64,000 nucleotides of DNA from Pseudomonas kuykendallii (lineage in GTDB: Bacteria > Pseudomonadota > Gammaproteobacteria > Pseudomonadales > Pseudomonadaceae). The notes beneath the pieces were generated by a model. That model worked only from the letters and a program-made list of their open reading frames with translations, had not been told where the DNA came from and ran no database searches. Positions within the stretch are counted from its first letter, which is position 1. Every line of letters begins with the position of its first letter. The stretch covers positions 434,001 through 498,000 of the forward strand of contig NZ_FNNU01000004.1 in NCBI RefSeq assembly GCF_900106975.1, given 5' to 3'. Positions 54,756 to 63,369 of the stretch are shown piece by piece. Position numbers and translations under genes: made by a program.

Positions 54756-55919
54756 TCAGAACGAACGCGGCAGTTCGAGCAGATGCTCGGCCACGTAGGA
54801 CAGGATCAAGTTGGTGGAGATCGGCGCCACTTGGTACAGACGCGTCTCGCGGAATTTGCGCTCAACGTCGTACTCGTTGGCGAAGCCGAAACCGCCGTGG
54901 GTTTGCAGGCAGGCGTTCGCCGCTTCCCAACTGGCCTTGGCCGCCAGGTACTTGGCCATGTTGGCCGCCGCCCCGGCATTGATGCCGCTGTCGTATTCGG
55001 CGCAGGCGCGCCAGCGCATCAGGTCGGCGGCCTCGATCTCGATGTGCGCCTCGGCGATGGGGAACTGCACGCCCTGGTTCTGCCCGATCGGCCGGCCGAA
55101 CACCACGCGGTCGCGGGCGTAGGCGCTGGCCTTCTCGATGAACCAGCGACCGTCGCCGATGCACTCGGCGGCGATCAGCGTGCGCTCGGCGTTGAGCCCG
55201 TCGAGGATGTACTTGAAGCCCTTGCCCTCTTCGCCGATCAGGCTGCTGGCGGGAATCTCCAGGTTGTCGAAGAACAGCTCGTTGGTCTCGTGGTTGACCA
55301 TGTTGGCGATGGGCTGCACGGTCAGGCCGTGGCCGATGGCTTCGCGCAGGTCGACGAGGAAGATCGACATGCCCTCGGACTTCTTCTTCACCTCGGCCAG
55401 CGGCGTGGTGCGCGCCAGCAGGATCATCAGGTCGGAATGCTGGATGCGCGAGATCCACACCTTCTGCCCGTTGATCACGTACTTATCGCCCTGGCGCACC
55501 GCGGTGGTCTTGATCTTGGTGGTATCGGTGCCGGTGGTGGGTTCGGTGACGCCCATCGACTGCAGGCGCAGCTCGCCGCTGGCCAGCTTCGGCAGGTAGT
55601 AGCGCTTCTGCTCCTCGCTGCCGTGCCGCAGCAGGGTGAACATGTTGTACATCTGCCCGTGCACGGTGCCGGAGTTGCCGCCGCAGTGGTTCACCTCCTC
55701 GAGGATCACCGAGGCCTCGGCCAGGCCAAGGCCGGAGCCGCCGTATTCCTCGGGAATCATCGCCGAGAGCCAGCCGGCCTCGGTCAGCGCCTTGACGAAG
55801 GCTTCGGGAAAGCCCTTCTCCTCGTCGATCTTGCGCCAGTACTCGGCGGGGAATTCGGCGCAGAGCGCGCGCACGCCGTCGCGGATGGCATTTAGTTCGT
55901 CCTGGTCGTAGGTCTTCAT
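54756..55919 (-). CDS. Acyl-CoA dehydrogenase in the itaconate operon
   Basis: A 387-residue FAD enzyme: LQSMGVTEPTTGTDTTKIKT (FAD loop near 130), KVWISRIQHSDLMILLART, YILDGLNAERTLIAAECIGDG near 245, and QTHGGFGFANEYDVERKFRETRL with the family's end motif. The usual catalytic Glu position of short-chain enzymes is around residue 365; here the segment reads NEYDVERKFRE. By context it may oxidise methylsuccinyl-CoA to mesaconyl-CoA, which Ich could then hydrate; this is inference. The start at 55919 has AAGAGGACGC before it. Confidence 0.88.
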   Translation of the reverse strand: MKTYDQDELNAIRDGVRALCAEFPAEYWRKIDEEKGFPEAFVKALTEAGWLSAMIPEEYGGSGLGLAEASVILEEVNHCGGNSGTVHGQMYNMFTLLRHGSEEQKRYYLPKLASGELRLQSMGVTEPTTGTDTTKIKTTAVRQGDKYVINGQKVWISRIQHSDLMILLARTTPLAEVKKKSEGMSIFLVDLREAIGHGLTVQPIANMVNHETNELFFDNLEIPASSLIGEEGKGFKYILDGLNAERTLIAAECIGDGRWFIEKASAYARDRVVFGRPIGQNQGVQFPIAEAHIEIEAADLMRWRACAEYDSGINAGAAANMAKYLAAKASWEAANACLQTHGGFGFANEYDVERKFRETRLYQVAPISTNLILSYVAEHLLELPRSF

Positions 55920-55984
55920 AGCGTCCTCTTGTTCTTGTCGGGCGCACCGGCGCCGATCGGGTGGGGCGTCGTCACGGGGACGGA

Positions 55985-56818
55985 TTACGCCGGGTCGAAT
56001 TCCACTTCCGCGCTCTGCGCGATGCCGTCGGCGTTGCCGGCCCACAGCTCGGCCTTGCCCGGCGCGACGATGCGCCCGCCGACCTCGAACGGCTGCGGCG
56101 CGATCAGCGGACGCACGCCGCGGTAGGCGAAGCGGCGCAGGCGCGCCTGCGGGTTGGCGCGGCAGAACGCGCGCAGGTTCAGCGTGGCGATCATCGGGCC
56201 GTGCACCACCAGGCCGGAGTAGCCTTCGGTGCCGGTCACGTAGGGGAAGTCGTAGTGGATGCGATGGCCGTTGAAGGTCACCGCCGAGTAGCGGAACAGC
56301 AGGGTCGGCGTCGGCTCCACCGATTCGCTCCAGTCGCCCGCCGCCGGCAACTCGCCGCTGGCCGTCTTCGGAGGCGTCGGTTCGCGGTAGACGATGTCCT
56401 GCTCCTCGCGGATCGCCAGGCGGCCATCCTGCGAGTAGTCATGGCGCACGGTGACGAACAGCAGCGCGCCGGTACGGCCGTGCTTTTCCTCGATGTGGGT
56501 GATGGTCGATACGCGCCCGGCTTCGCTGCCAGCACGCAGCGGCTCGTGAAACTCCAGCCGCCCGCCGGCCCACATGCGGTTGCGGTTGTCGGCCGGCGGC
56601 AGGAAGCCGCCGCGCGCCGGATGGCCGTCGCCGCCGAGGCCGCTTTCGGCGATCGGTTCCTGGAAGAAGCACCACTGCCACAGCGGCGGCAGCGCCTCGC
56701 CGTGGGCCGGCGTCGGCTCGTCGAAGGTGGCGGCGATGCGCTTGAGCAGGTTGCGGCTCAACTGATCGTGAGCCTCCTCGGTGCGCCCGATCCAGGCGCT
56801 GAAAGCAGAATCGCTCAT
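55985..56818 (-). CDS. ich: Itaconyl-CoA hydratase Ich (mesaconyl-C4-CoA hydratase type)
   Basis: A 277-residue double hot-dog protein of the MaoC/FAS1-like dehydratase class, 'MSDSAFSAWIGRTEEAHDQL'. The first half holds WQWCFFQEPI and MWAGGRLEFHEPL; the second half holds RYSAVTFNGHRIHYDFPYV with the hydratase motif Asn-Gly-His-x2-His-x-Asp (near 203-210) and LVVHGPMIATL. In P. aeruginosa PA0878 hydrates itaconyl-CoA to (S)-citramalyl-CoA. It is the first gene of the operon, with the RipR-type site 53-104 bases upstream. Confidence 0.93.
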   Translation of the reverse strand: MSDSAFSAWIGRTEEAHDQLSRNLLKRIAATFDEPTPAHGEALPPLWQWCFFQEPIAESGLGGDGHPARGGFLPPADNRNRMWAGGRLEFHEPLRAGSEAGRVSTITHIEEKHGRTGALLFVTVRHDYSQDGRLAIREEQDIVYREPTPPKTASGELPAAGDWSESVEPTPTLLFRYSAVTFNGHRIHYDFPYVTGTEGYSGLVVHGPMIATLNLRAFCRANPQARLRRFAYRGVRPLIAPQPFEVGGRIVAPGKAELWAGNADGIAQSAEVEFDPA

Positions 56819-56870
56819 GGGTGAATTTCCGCAGCGGTTATTGTTGTGGGCGGATCATGCTGGGCGACCA

Positions 56871-56922
56871 GCGTTCTGAGAATTTGCATTTACGTAAGCC
56901 GGCGTTCGTTTATGCTGAACGC
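56871..56922 (-). promoter_or_regulatory. RipR-type operator upstream of ich
   Basis: GCGTTC-N9-GAACGC (56902-56922) with a second GCGTT half-site at 56871-56875. The block equals that at 50472-50523 at 40 of 52 positions with the same spacing. It lies between divergent ich and ripR, the usual place for a LysR-type activator site that also controls its own gene. Confidence 0.72.
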
Positions 56923-56988
56923 AGTGCCGCGTTTGAGCGGCACACACCGGGGGCTTCAGCCTCCCAATACTCGCCCGCGACTTACCGC

Positions 56989-57010
56989 GTGGGCTGAAGC
57001 CCACCCTACG
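56989..57010. repeat. GTGGGCT-GA-AGCCCAC hairpin repeat
   Basis: Perfect 7-bp arms followed by CCTACG, in the leader of ripR. A partial copy GGGGGCTTCAGCCTCCC lies at 56949-56965. Confidence 0.8.
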
Positions 57011-57065
57011 GACTGTTGTCAATTCGCGAGCATTCGACCTTGCGTTCTACAAGGGAAAACAGCGT

Positions 57066-58004
57066 ATGCATTTCGATCTGGCTGACCTGCGACTGTTCAT
57101 CCACATCGCCGAATCGCCCAGCCTGACCCAGGGCGCCCGCCGCGCGTTTCTTTCGCCGGCCGCGGCCAGCGCGCGGATCAAGGCTCTCGAAGGCCAGCTC
57201 GGCAGCCGCCTGCTCTATCGCGACAGCCGTGGCGTAGAGCTGACTCCGGCGGGCGAACGCCTGCTGCAGCACGCGCGACTGATCATGCGCCAGGTCGATT
57301 ACCTGAAGAGCGAGTTCGCCAGCAACGGCGCCGAAACCGCCGGACATATCCGTATCTACGCCAACACCACCGCGGTGACCGAATTCCTTCCTGAAGTGCT
57401 GGCGCGCTTCCTCGCCGAGCGCCCGGCGGTCACGGTGGACCTGCAGGAAAAACTCAGCCGCGACATCGTTCGCGGCGTGCTCGACGGCGCTGCCGACCTC
57501 GGGATCATCGCCGGGCCGGTGGAAGCTACCGGGCTGCAGGTGCTGCATTTCAGCACCGACCACCTGGTGCTGGCGGTGCCGCTGGGCCATCCGCTGGCCA
57601 GCGAGCAGCGCGTCACCCTGCGCCAGACGCTCGCCTACCAGCACATCGGCCTGCACGACGGCAGCACCCTGCTCAGCTTCCTCCGCGACCACGTCGAGCG
57701 CCTCGGCGAAACCCTTTCGCTGCGCATCCAGATGTCCAGCTTCGAGGCGATCTGCCGGATGGTCGAGGCCGGCGTCGGCATCGGCATCATTCCCGAATCG
57801 GCGGCGCGCCGGCACAGCCGCACCATGCAGCTGGCGACGGTGGAGCTGGACGAACCCTGGGCCATGCGCGAGCGCAGCATCCTGGTGCGCGAACTGGAGG
57901 CGCTGCCGGGTAGCGTGCGTGCGCTGATCGCCACCCTGCGCCCGGACGTTGCGCTGCTGCCGGTGTCCGAAAACACGGACAACCTGCTCACGGAGCAACC
58001 ATGA
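57066..58004 (+). CDS. ripR: LysR-type regulator of itaconate genes, RipR-like
   Basis: A 312-residue LysR protein: N-terminal winged helix with FIHIAESPSLTQGARRAFLSPAAASARIKALE (DNA contact, about residues 12-43), linker helix, and effector domain from about 90. It is divergent from ich as PA0877 (RipR) is in P. aeruginosa, where it activates itaconate catabolism. Its stop overlaps the start of phhB (ATGA). Confidence 0.9.
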   Translation: MHFDLADLRLFIHIAESPSLTQGARRAFLSPAAASARIKALEGQLGSRLLYRDSRGVELTPAGERLLQHARLIMRQVDYLKSEFASNGAETAGHIRIYANTTAVTEFLPEVLARFLAERPAVTVDLQEKLSRDIVRGVLDGAADLGIIAGPVEATGLQVLHFSTDHLVLAVPLGHPLASEQRVTLRQTLAYQHIGLHDGSTLLSFLRDHVERLGETLSLRIQMSSFEAICRMVEAGVGIGIIPESAARRHSRTMQLATVELDEPWAMRERSILVRELEALPGSVRALIATLRPDVALLPVSENTDNLLTEQP

Positions 58005-58351
58005 ACGACCTCGGAAAACTCCCCTGCGAAGCCTGCCGCGCCGATGCGCCGGTCCTCGACGAGCAGGCGATTTCGGCCCTGCACGCACAGCTTCCGGACT
58101 GGTCCCTGGTGACTCTCGACGGTGTGCGGCAACTGGAGCGCGACTTCGCCTTCGCCGACTTCAAGGCGGCGCTGGCCTTCGCCAATGCCATCGGCGAACT
58201 GGCGGAGGCGGAAAACCATCATCCGGCGCTGCGGGTCGAGTGGGGCAAGGTGCGGGTCAACTGGTGGACCCACAAGATCCACGACGTACACCGCAACGAC
58301 TTCATCCTGGCGGCGCGGTGCGACGAGGCGTTCGCCCGCCTCGGCGCCTGA
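58001..58351 (+). CDS. phhB: Pterin-4a-carbinolamine dehydratase PhhB
   Basis: A 116-residue DCoH/PhhB protein. The active-site pattern is complete: AENHHPALRVEWGKVRVNWWTHKIHDV, with His-His-Pro near residues 72-74 and Thr-His near 90. It regenerates the tetrahydropterin cofactor of phenylalanine hydroxylase. In P. aeruginosa phhB sits with phhA and phhC; here phhA and phhC are absent from the window and phhB is instead coupled to ripR by a 4-base overlap. Confidence 0.93.
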   Translation: MNDLGKLPCEACRADAPVLDEQAISALHAQLPDWSLVTLDGVRQLERDFAFADFKAALAFANAIGELAEAENHHPALRVEWGKVRVNWWTHKIHDVHRNDFILAARCDEAFARLGA

Positions 58352-58358
58352 CGCGCAG

Positions 58359-58844
58359 TCAGGCCAGGGTCAGGCCATTGGCCGGCAACGGCAGCGCGGT
58401 CTTGTAGAGCACCTGCTTGAGCGCGAAGCTCGAGCGGATGTTGGCCACGCCCGGCACCTTGGTCAGGTGATCGAGGATAAAGCGCTCCAGCGCCTGGATG
58501 GTCGGCACCAGCACCCGCAACAGATAGTCGGCGTCGCCGGTCATCAGGTAGCACTCCATCACCTCCGGCCGCTCGGCGATCGCCTGCTCGAAACGCTGCA
58601 GTGCGTCTTCCACCTGTTTCTCCAGGCTGACGTGGATGAACACGTTGACGTGCAGCCCGAGCAGGTCCGGCGCCAGCAGCGTCACCTGCTGGCGGATCAG
58701 TCCGAGCTCCTCCATCGCCTTGACCCGGTTGAAGCACGGCGTCGCCGAGAGGTTCACCGAGCGGGCTAGCTCGGCATTGGTGATGCGGGCGTTCTCCTGG
58801 AGACGGTTGAGAATGCCGATGTCGGTGCGGTCGAGCTGGCGCAT
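58359..58844 (-). CDS. Lrp/AsnC-family transcription regulator
   Basis: A 161-residue regulator: helix-turn-helix [46 protein letters not shown] (residues 1-46; core [19 protein letters not shown]) and an AsnC ligand domain with [11 protein letters not shown]. It is divergent from a DMT exporter gene, the layout seen for amino-acid exporter genes regulated by Lrp-type proteins (such as LysE-type systems). The ligand is probably an amino acid. It converges with phhB with only 7 bases between. Confidence 0.92.
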   Translation of the reverse strand: MRQLDRTDIGILNRLQENARITNAELARSVNLSATPCFNRVKAMEELGLIRQQVTLLAPDLLGLHVNVFIHVSLEKQVEDALQRFEQAIAERPEVMECYLMTGDADYLLRVLVPTIQALERFILDHLTKVPGVANIRSSFALKQVLYKTALPLPANGLTLA

Positions 58845-58851
58845 GAGAGAG

Positions 58852-58940
58852 ATATTCTCCGAAAATAAGACTTTGGAGAGTGAATATCTTCAAAAAGCCA
58901 TAAACGCAATGAATTTGAGAAAAACTCTCCCCTCGGGGAG
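58852..58940. promoter_or_regulatory. Operator region of the Lrp-type regulator and the exporter
   Basis: In an AT-rich 90-base stretch ATATTC (58852-58857) pairs with GAATAT (58882-58887), TCTCC (58856-58860) with GGAGA (58875-58879), and a second perfect dyad CTCCCC-TC-GGGGAG lies at 58927-58940. The repeated TCTCC/GGAGA elements fit multiple binding of an Lrp-type oligomer. Confidence 0.6.
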
Positions 58941-58991
58941 TAATAAAGTTTTCTCCAGCCACGCCAACCCTAGCCGCGCTGGAGGATATCC

Positions 58992-59939
58992 ATGGCCCAC
59001 TTTCGCAACGCCTGCACCGCCGCCCCGGACGCGCGCCGTGCGCTGTTCTCCACCCGCAGCAAAGGCGTCGCCCTGCTGCTGGTGGCGATCCTGATCTGGG
59101 GCGCGAACTGGCCGGTGATGAAGACCGGCCTGGCGCACGTCACGCCGATCTGGTTCTCGGCCACCCGCTTCGTCCTCGGCTGCCTGTGCCTGTTCGTCGT
59201 GCAGATCGTCACCGGCACCCTGCGCCTGCCGCGCCGCCGCGACCTGCCGCTGATCGCCAGCGTCGGGCTGCTGCAGATGCTCGCCTTCACCGTGCTCGGC
59301 GCCATCGCCATGCTCGACATCCCGGCCGGGCGTTCGGCGGTGCTCGCCTACACCACGCCGCTGTGGGTGACGCCGGCGGCGATCCTGTTCTTCCGCGAAC
59401 GGCTTTCCCCCCGCCAGTTGGCCGGCACCCTGCTCGGCGTGCTGGGCGTCGCCGTGCTGTTCAACCCGCTGGCGCTGGACTGGAGCGACGGCCGCCTGGT
59501 GAAGGCCAACCTGATGCTGCTCGCCGCCTCGTTCTGCTGGGCGCTGTGCATCCTTCACCTGCGCCACGCGAAGGGCAGCGCCAGCGCCTACCAGCTGGCG
59601 CCCTGGCAGATGCTCACGGCGAGCGTGCCGCTGCTGGCGATCGCCTGGATCGTCGAGGGGCCGTTCAGCGGCGATGGATCGCGCACGTTCTGGCAGGTGG
59701 CGCTGTTCGTCGGCCCGCTGGCGACGGCGTTCTGCTTCTGCGCGGTGAATGCGGCGAGCATGTGGCTGTCCACCACCAGCATGTCCTCGGCGATGCTCGG
59801 CGTGCCGGTGGTAGGCCTGATCATGGCGGTGATCTTCCTGGGCGAAAGCCTCAGCCTGACGCTGGTCGCCGGAGTGCTGGCGATCGTCGGCGGCATCCTG
59901 CTGGTGACCGTCGCGCCGCGCGCCGGCGGCGCACGCTGA
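58992..59939 (+). CDS. DMT/EamA-family exporter
   Basis: A 315-residue membrane protein with ten hydrophobic helices in two EamA repeats (ILIWGANWPVMKTGLAHV at 33-50; MSSAMLGVPVVGLIMAVIFLGE near 262). An unusual N-terminal extension of about 24 charged residues precedes the first helix; a GGAGGA before the ATG at 58992 supports this start. The Lrp regulator next door suggests amino-acid or related export. It belongs to a different branch than the EamA gene at 8936. Confidence 0.88.
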   Translation: MAHFRNACTAAPDARRALFSTRSKGVALLLVAILIWGANWPVMKTGLAHVTPIWFSATRFVLGCLCLFVVQIVTGTLRLPRRRDLPLIASVGLLQMLAFTVLGAIAMLDIPAGRSAVLAYTTPLWVTPAAILFFRERLSPRQLAGTLLGVLGVAVLFNPLALDWSDGRLVKANLMLLAASFCWALCILHLRHAKGSASAYQLAPWQMLTASVPLLAIAWIVEGPFSGDGSRTFWQVALFVGPLATAFCFCAVNAASMWLSTTSMSSAMLGVPVVGLIMAVIFLGESLSLTLVAGVLAIVGGILLVTVAPRAGGAR

Positions 59940-59949
59940 GGGCGAAGCC

Positions 59950-60213
59950 ATGCGCAAACCGCGCTTCAGCGACGAGCAGATCGCCGCGATTCTCGCCGAG
60001 GCGGCGGCCGGCGTGCCGGCCGCCGAACTGTGCCGGCGCCACGGCATGTCCGACACCACCTTCTACACCTGGCGCAGTCGGCGCTGGCAGCAGGACGAGC
60101 GGAAATCCGGCTGCGCCGAACTGCGCCGCGCGCTGGCGCAGCAACAGGAGCAGATTCGTCGCCTGCGGGCATGCCTGGAGAACCACGCCGGCGGCGAATC
60201 GATCAGCGGCTGA
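59950..60213 (+). CDS. Stand-alone IS3-type OrfA-like helix-turn-helix protein
   Basis: An 87-residue protein, MRKPRFSDEQIAAILAEAAAG..., that matches the IS3/IS911 OrfA pattern: helix-turn-helix VPAAELCRRHGMSDTTFYTWRSRR (shown here in part: AAELCRRHGMSDTTFYTWR) and a leucine-zipper-like tail LRRALAQQQEQIRRLRACLE. No orfB, no frameshift window and no terminal inverted repeats are visible; it begins 10 bases after the exporter gene and is likely co-transcribed. Either an IS remnant or a protein recruited as a DNA-binding factor. Confidence 0.75.
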   Translation: MRKPRFSDEQIAAILAEAAAGVPAAELCRRHGMSDTTFYTWRSRRWQQDERKSGCAELRRALAQQQEQIRRLRACLENHAGGESISG

Positions 60214-60221
60214 GCGGCGTC

Positions 60222-62144
60222 TCAGACGCGGAAGTGGCCGACCATGGCCTGCAACTGCCCGCCGAGGCGCGCCAGTTCGACGCTCGACTTGGCGATTTCC
60301 TCGCCCGCCGTGGCGGTCTGCTCGGAGATGTCGCGCACGTTGACCACGCTGCGGCTGATCTCCTCGGCCACCGCGCTCTGCTGCTCGGCCGCCGCGGCGA
60401 TCTGCTGGTTCATCGACTGGATGTTCGACACCGTGCCGGTGATGTTTTCCAGCGCGCTACCGGCCTTGCGGCTCAACTCCACGCTGGTATCGGTGACCGC
60501 GCGGCTGCCCTGCATGATGGTGGCGACTTGTTGCGTGCCCTGCTGCAGGCCGGCGACCAGCACCTCGATTTCTTCGGTGGAGTGCTGCGTGCGTTTCGCC
60601 AGGGCGCGCACCTCGTCGGCGACCACGGCGAACCCGCGCCCGGCCTCGCCGGCCCGCGCCGCTTCGATGGCCGCGTTGAGCGCCAGGAGGTTGGTCTGCT
60701 CGGCCACCGCCTTGATCACGTCGACCACGCTGCCGATCTTGTCGCTCTCGGTCTGCAGCACGCCCATGGCGTCCGAGGAGCGCACCACTTCCTGGGCCAG
60801 CCGCTCGATCTGGGCAATCGCCTCGATCACCACCCGGTCGCCCTCGCGGGCTTCGCCATCGGCCTGCGAGGCCGCCAGCGAGGCCTGCTCGGCGTTGCGC
60901 GCGACCTCCTGCACGGTGGCGGACATCTCGTGCATGGCGGTGGCGACCTGGTCGGTCTCGATCTTCTGCGTATTGACCCCGGCAGCGGTCTGCTCGGTCA
61001 CCGCGGACAGCTCTTCGGCCGCGCTGGCGATCTGGGTGACGCCGTCGCGAATCCCGCCGATCAGCTCGCGCAGGGTCGCGCCCATGCGCTGGATGCCCTG
61101 CTGCAGCACGCCCAGTTCGTCGCGGCGCTCGACGACGAGGCTCTGCGCCAGGTCACCGGCGGCGATGCGCTCCACCGCGGCCAGGGTATCGCGCAGCGGA
61201 CGGGTGATCTGACGGGTGATGATCCACGCCGCGAGCACGCCGAAGAGCACCGCCAGCAGCGCCGCGACGATCTGCACGCCACGCGCCTGGGCGCTTTCGG
61301 CGTCGCGCCGGTCGACCTGCAGCTGGGTCAGACGCTCGTCGTAACTGACGATCTCCTCCGCCTGTTCGGTCAGTTTCCCGCGCACATCGACGAGGTCGGC
61401 GTTGGCCTTGACGAAGGCCAGCAAGGCGTCTCGGTAGGCACTCAGGGCGCTGTCGATCTGGGTGACGAGTTGCGGATGGTCCGCGCCGAACACGGCCTTG
61501 AACGCGGCGAACGCGCGCTGGGTGTCGTCCAGCTGGGTCATCGCCGTGCGCTCGGTGTCGGCAGTCGGATTGCCGGTGTAGCCGCGCACCTGGTAGCGCA
61601 CCATCTGCCAGTCTTCCCGGGTCTGGGTGATCGAGCGGAACTGCGAGAAGCGGCTCTCGTCGTCACTGGGCAGCTGCAACACCTGGGCGTTGATGGTCTT
61701 GATCGCGTCGTTGATCCTGAGCGCATTGTCACCCATCGTCAGGCGCGCCTGCTGGGTGGCCTTGTAGGCCTCGCGCATCAGGTTCAGCGAACGCTGGTAG
61801 TCGGCGATCACGGCCGACTGCTGCTCCAGCAGGCGCGTGCTCTCCGGGCTGATGAAGAGTTCGTGGATCTTGTCGTGGTCGCGAAGGTAGGTGTCCAGCG
61901 CGCGCTGCACGGCGGCGGCGGCCTTCTCGTCGCCGTTCGCCAGCATGTACTGCAGGCGGGCGATGCGCAGCGCCGTCAGCGCATCGCCGAGCCGGTTGAT
62001 CTGGCTCATCGCGTTGCTGCGTTGAATCACGCTTTCCAGGCTGTTCCAGCCTGCCGAGGCGAGGATTACGGTAAGGATCAGCACCACGCCGAAGCCAAGT
62101 CCCAGCTTGCGTGTGACGCTCAGGTTGTCGAGCCAGCTCTTCAT
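60222..62144 (-). CDS. Methyl-accepting chemotaxis protein with HBM sensor domain (McpS-like)
   Basis: A 640-residue chemoreceptor. TM1 at about 12-32, a periplasmic helical bimodular (HBM) domain of about 250 residues (33-285; [21 protein letters not shown], LIDxx-type [22 protein letters not shown]), TM2 near 292-312, HAMP to about 365, and a cytoplasmic signalling tip [35 protein letters not shown] near 500. The sensor resembles McpS of P. putida, which binds TCA-cycle acids. No C-terminal CheR pentapeptide is present. The start at 62144 ([19 protein letters not shown]) fits the family. Confidence 0.9.
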   Translation of the reverse strand: MKSWLDNLSVTRKLGLGFGVVLILTVILASAGWNSLESVIQRSNAMSQINRLGDALTALRIARLQYMLANGDEKAAAAVQRALDTYLRDHDKIHELFISPESTRLLEQQSAVIADYQRSLNLMREAYKATQQARLTMGDNALRINDAIKTINAQVLQLPSDDESRFSQFRSITQTREDWQMVRYQVRGYTGNPTADTERTAMTQLDDTQRAFAAFKAVFGADHPQLVTQIDSALSAYRDALLAFVKANADLVDVRGKLTEQAEEIVSYDERLTQLQVDRRDAESAQARGVQIVAALLAVLFGVLAAWIITRQITRPLRDTLAAVERIAAGDLAQSLVVERRDELGVLQQGIQRMGATLRELIGGIRDGVTQIASAAEELSAVTEQTAAGVNTQKIETDQVATAMHEMSATVQEVARNAEQASLAASQADGEAREGDRVVIEAIAQIERLAQEVVRSSDAMGVLQTESDKIGSVVDVIKAVAEQTNLLALNAAIEAARAGEAGRGFAVVADEVRALAKRTQHSTEEIEVLVAGLQQGTQQVATIMQGSRAVTDTSVELSRKAGSALENITGTVSNIQSMNQQIAAAAEQQSAVAEEISRSVVNVRDISEQTATAGEEIAKSSVELARLGGQLQAMVGHFRV

Positions 62145-62277
62145 GAACACTCCCAAAGATTTCGATTTTCGATTGTCGGTAATCGCTGGAATTGTTCTTG
62201 TAAGCCAGCAGCACGCAGAAGCCGCTGTCACGGCCGCTTGGTTGACACTACGCGGCGCCCGGGCGCCGCCAGGGCGC

Positions 62278-63255
62278 TCAGGCCAGCGCAGGCGCCGGCG
62301 GTATCGCGTTGTCGGCGGTCAGCACCGCCTCCATCCAGTCCTCCACGGCGGCGGCGTCGACGCCCAGGCAGACATCCACCGGCGGCGTGCCGCTCCAGCG
62401 CTCGCTGACGAACTCGCGACCGGCCTCGGCGAACACCGTCTGCCCCTCGGCGATGCCCTCGGTGACCACGTTGAGGTGCCCGCGCACGCTACGAAACAGC
62501 TCCGGCCGACGCAGCCAGGCCACCGCGCAGCTGTCGTGCGGGCAGCAGCCATCGCGGCCGAGAAAGGTGCGATAGAAGCCCGCGTAGAACTCGAAGGCGC
62601 GCGCCAGGACCGGCCCCAGGCGCGGCTGCGCATGGGCGATGCGCGCCATGCGCGGCGGGTCGATGAGGGTGCGGTGGGTGACGTCGAGGCCGACCAGCGT
62701 CAGCGGCCAGCCGGCGGTGAGCACACGCTGCGCGGCATGCGGGTCGGAGTAGATGTTGGCTTCGGCCAGCGGCGTGACGTTGCCGCCCTCGCGGATCGAG
62801 CCGCCCATCACCACCACCCGCGCCACCCGGCCGGCCAGGTGCGGATCGAGTGCCAGCGCCTGCGCCAGGTTGCCCAGCGGGCCGACCGCGACCAGGGTGA
62901 TCTCGCCGGGGCGCAGGCGGGTCTGCTCGATGATGAACTCGGCGGCGTTCTGCTCGATCGCCCGGCGTCGTGGTTCGGCGAGGTTCTGGTTGCCCAGGCC
63001 GTCGGCGCCATGGATGTGCGCCGGAACCGGCAGCGGCTCCTTGCGCAGCGGCTTGCCGATGCCGCGCGCCACCGGCACGTCGACGCCGGCGTGTTCCAGC
63101 AGGAGCAGCGCGTTGCGCGTCGCCGTGTCGACGGAAACGTTGCCGAAGGTGGTGGTCACGCCGAGCAGCTCGATGCCCGGATCGGCGAGGATCAGGGCCA
63201 GTGCCTGGGCGTCGTCGATACCGGGATCGGTGTCGAAAATGATCGGGATGGGCAC
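62278..63255 (-). CDS. Nucleoside hydrolase (IunH/RihA type), GTG start
   Basis: A 325-residue enzyme hydrolysing nucleosides to ribose and base. The Ca-binding motif [15 protein letters not shown] is at residues 4-18, [12 protein letters not shown] near 42, [27 protein letters not shown] near 150 and the active-site area HDSCAVAWL near 240. The start must be the GTG at 63255: GGAGA lies seven bases upstream and the DTDPGIDD motif follows at once; the next upstream ATG would add 24 unrelated residues. Confidence 0.9.
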   Translation of the reverse strand: MPIPIIFDTDPGIDDAQALALILADPGIELLGVTTTFGNVSVDTATRNALLLLEHAGVDVPVARGIGKPLRKEPLPVPAHIHGADGLGNQNLAEPRRRAIEQNAAEFIIEQTRLRPGEITLVAVGPLGNLAQALALDPHLAGRVARVVVMGGSIREGGNVTPLAEANIYSDPHAAQRVLTAGWPLTLVGLDVTHRTLIDPPRMARIAHAQPRLGPVLARAFEFYAGFYRTFLGRDGCCPHDSCAVAWLRRPELFRSVRGHLNVVTEGIAEGQTVFAEAGREFVSERWSGTPPVDVCLGVDAAAVEDWMEAVLTADNAIPPAPALA

Positions 63256-63369
63256 GCGACTCTCCAGAAGCGGACTGGCCGCGTGGGAAAATGCGCGGAT
63301 TCTACCGAGCCAACCAGCGAATGACACGCTTTAGTCACTTTACCGGCGTCAACTTCGTGACAGCCTATG

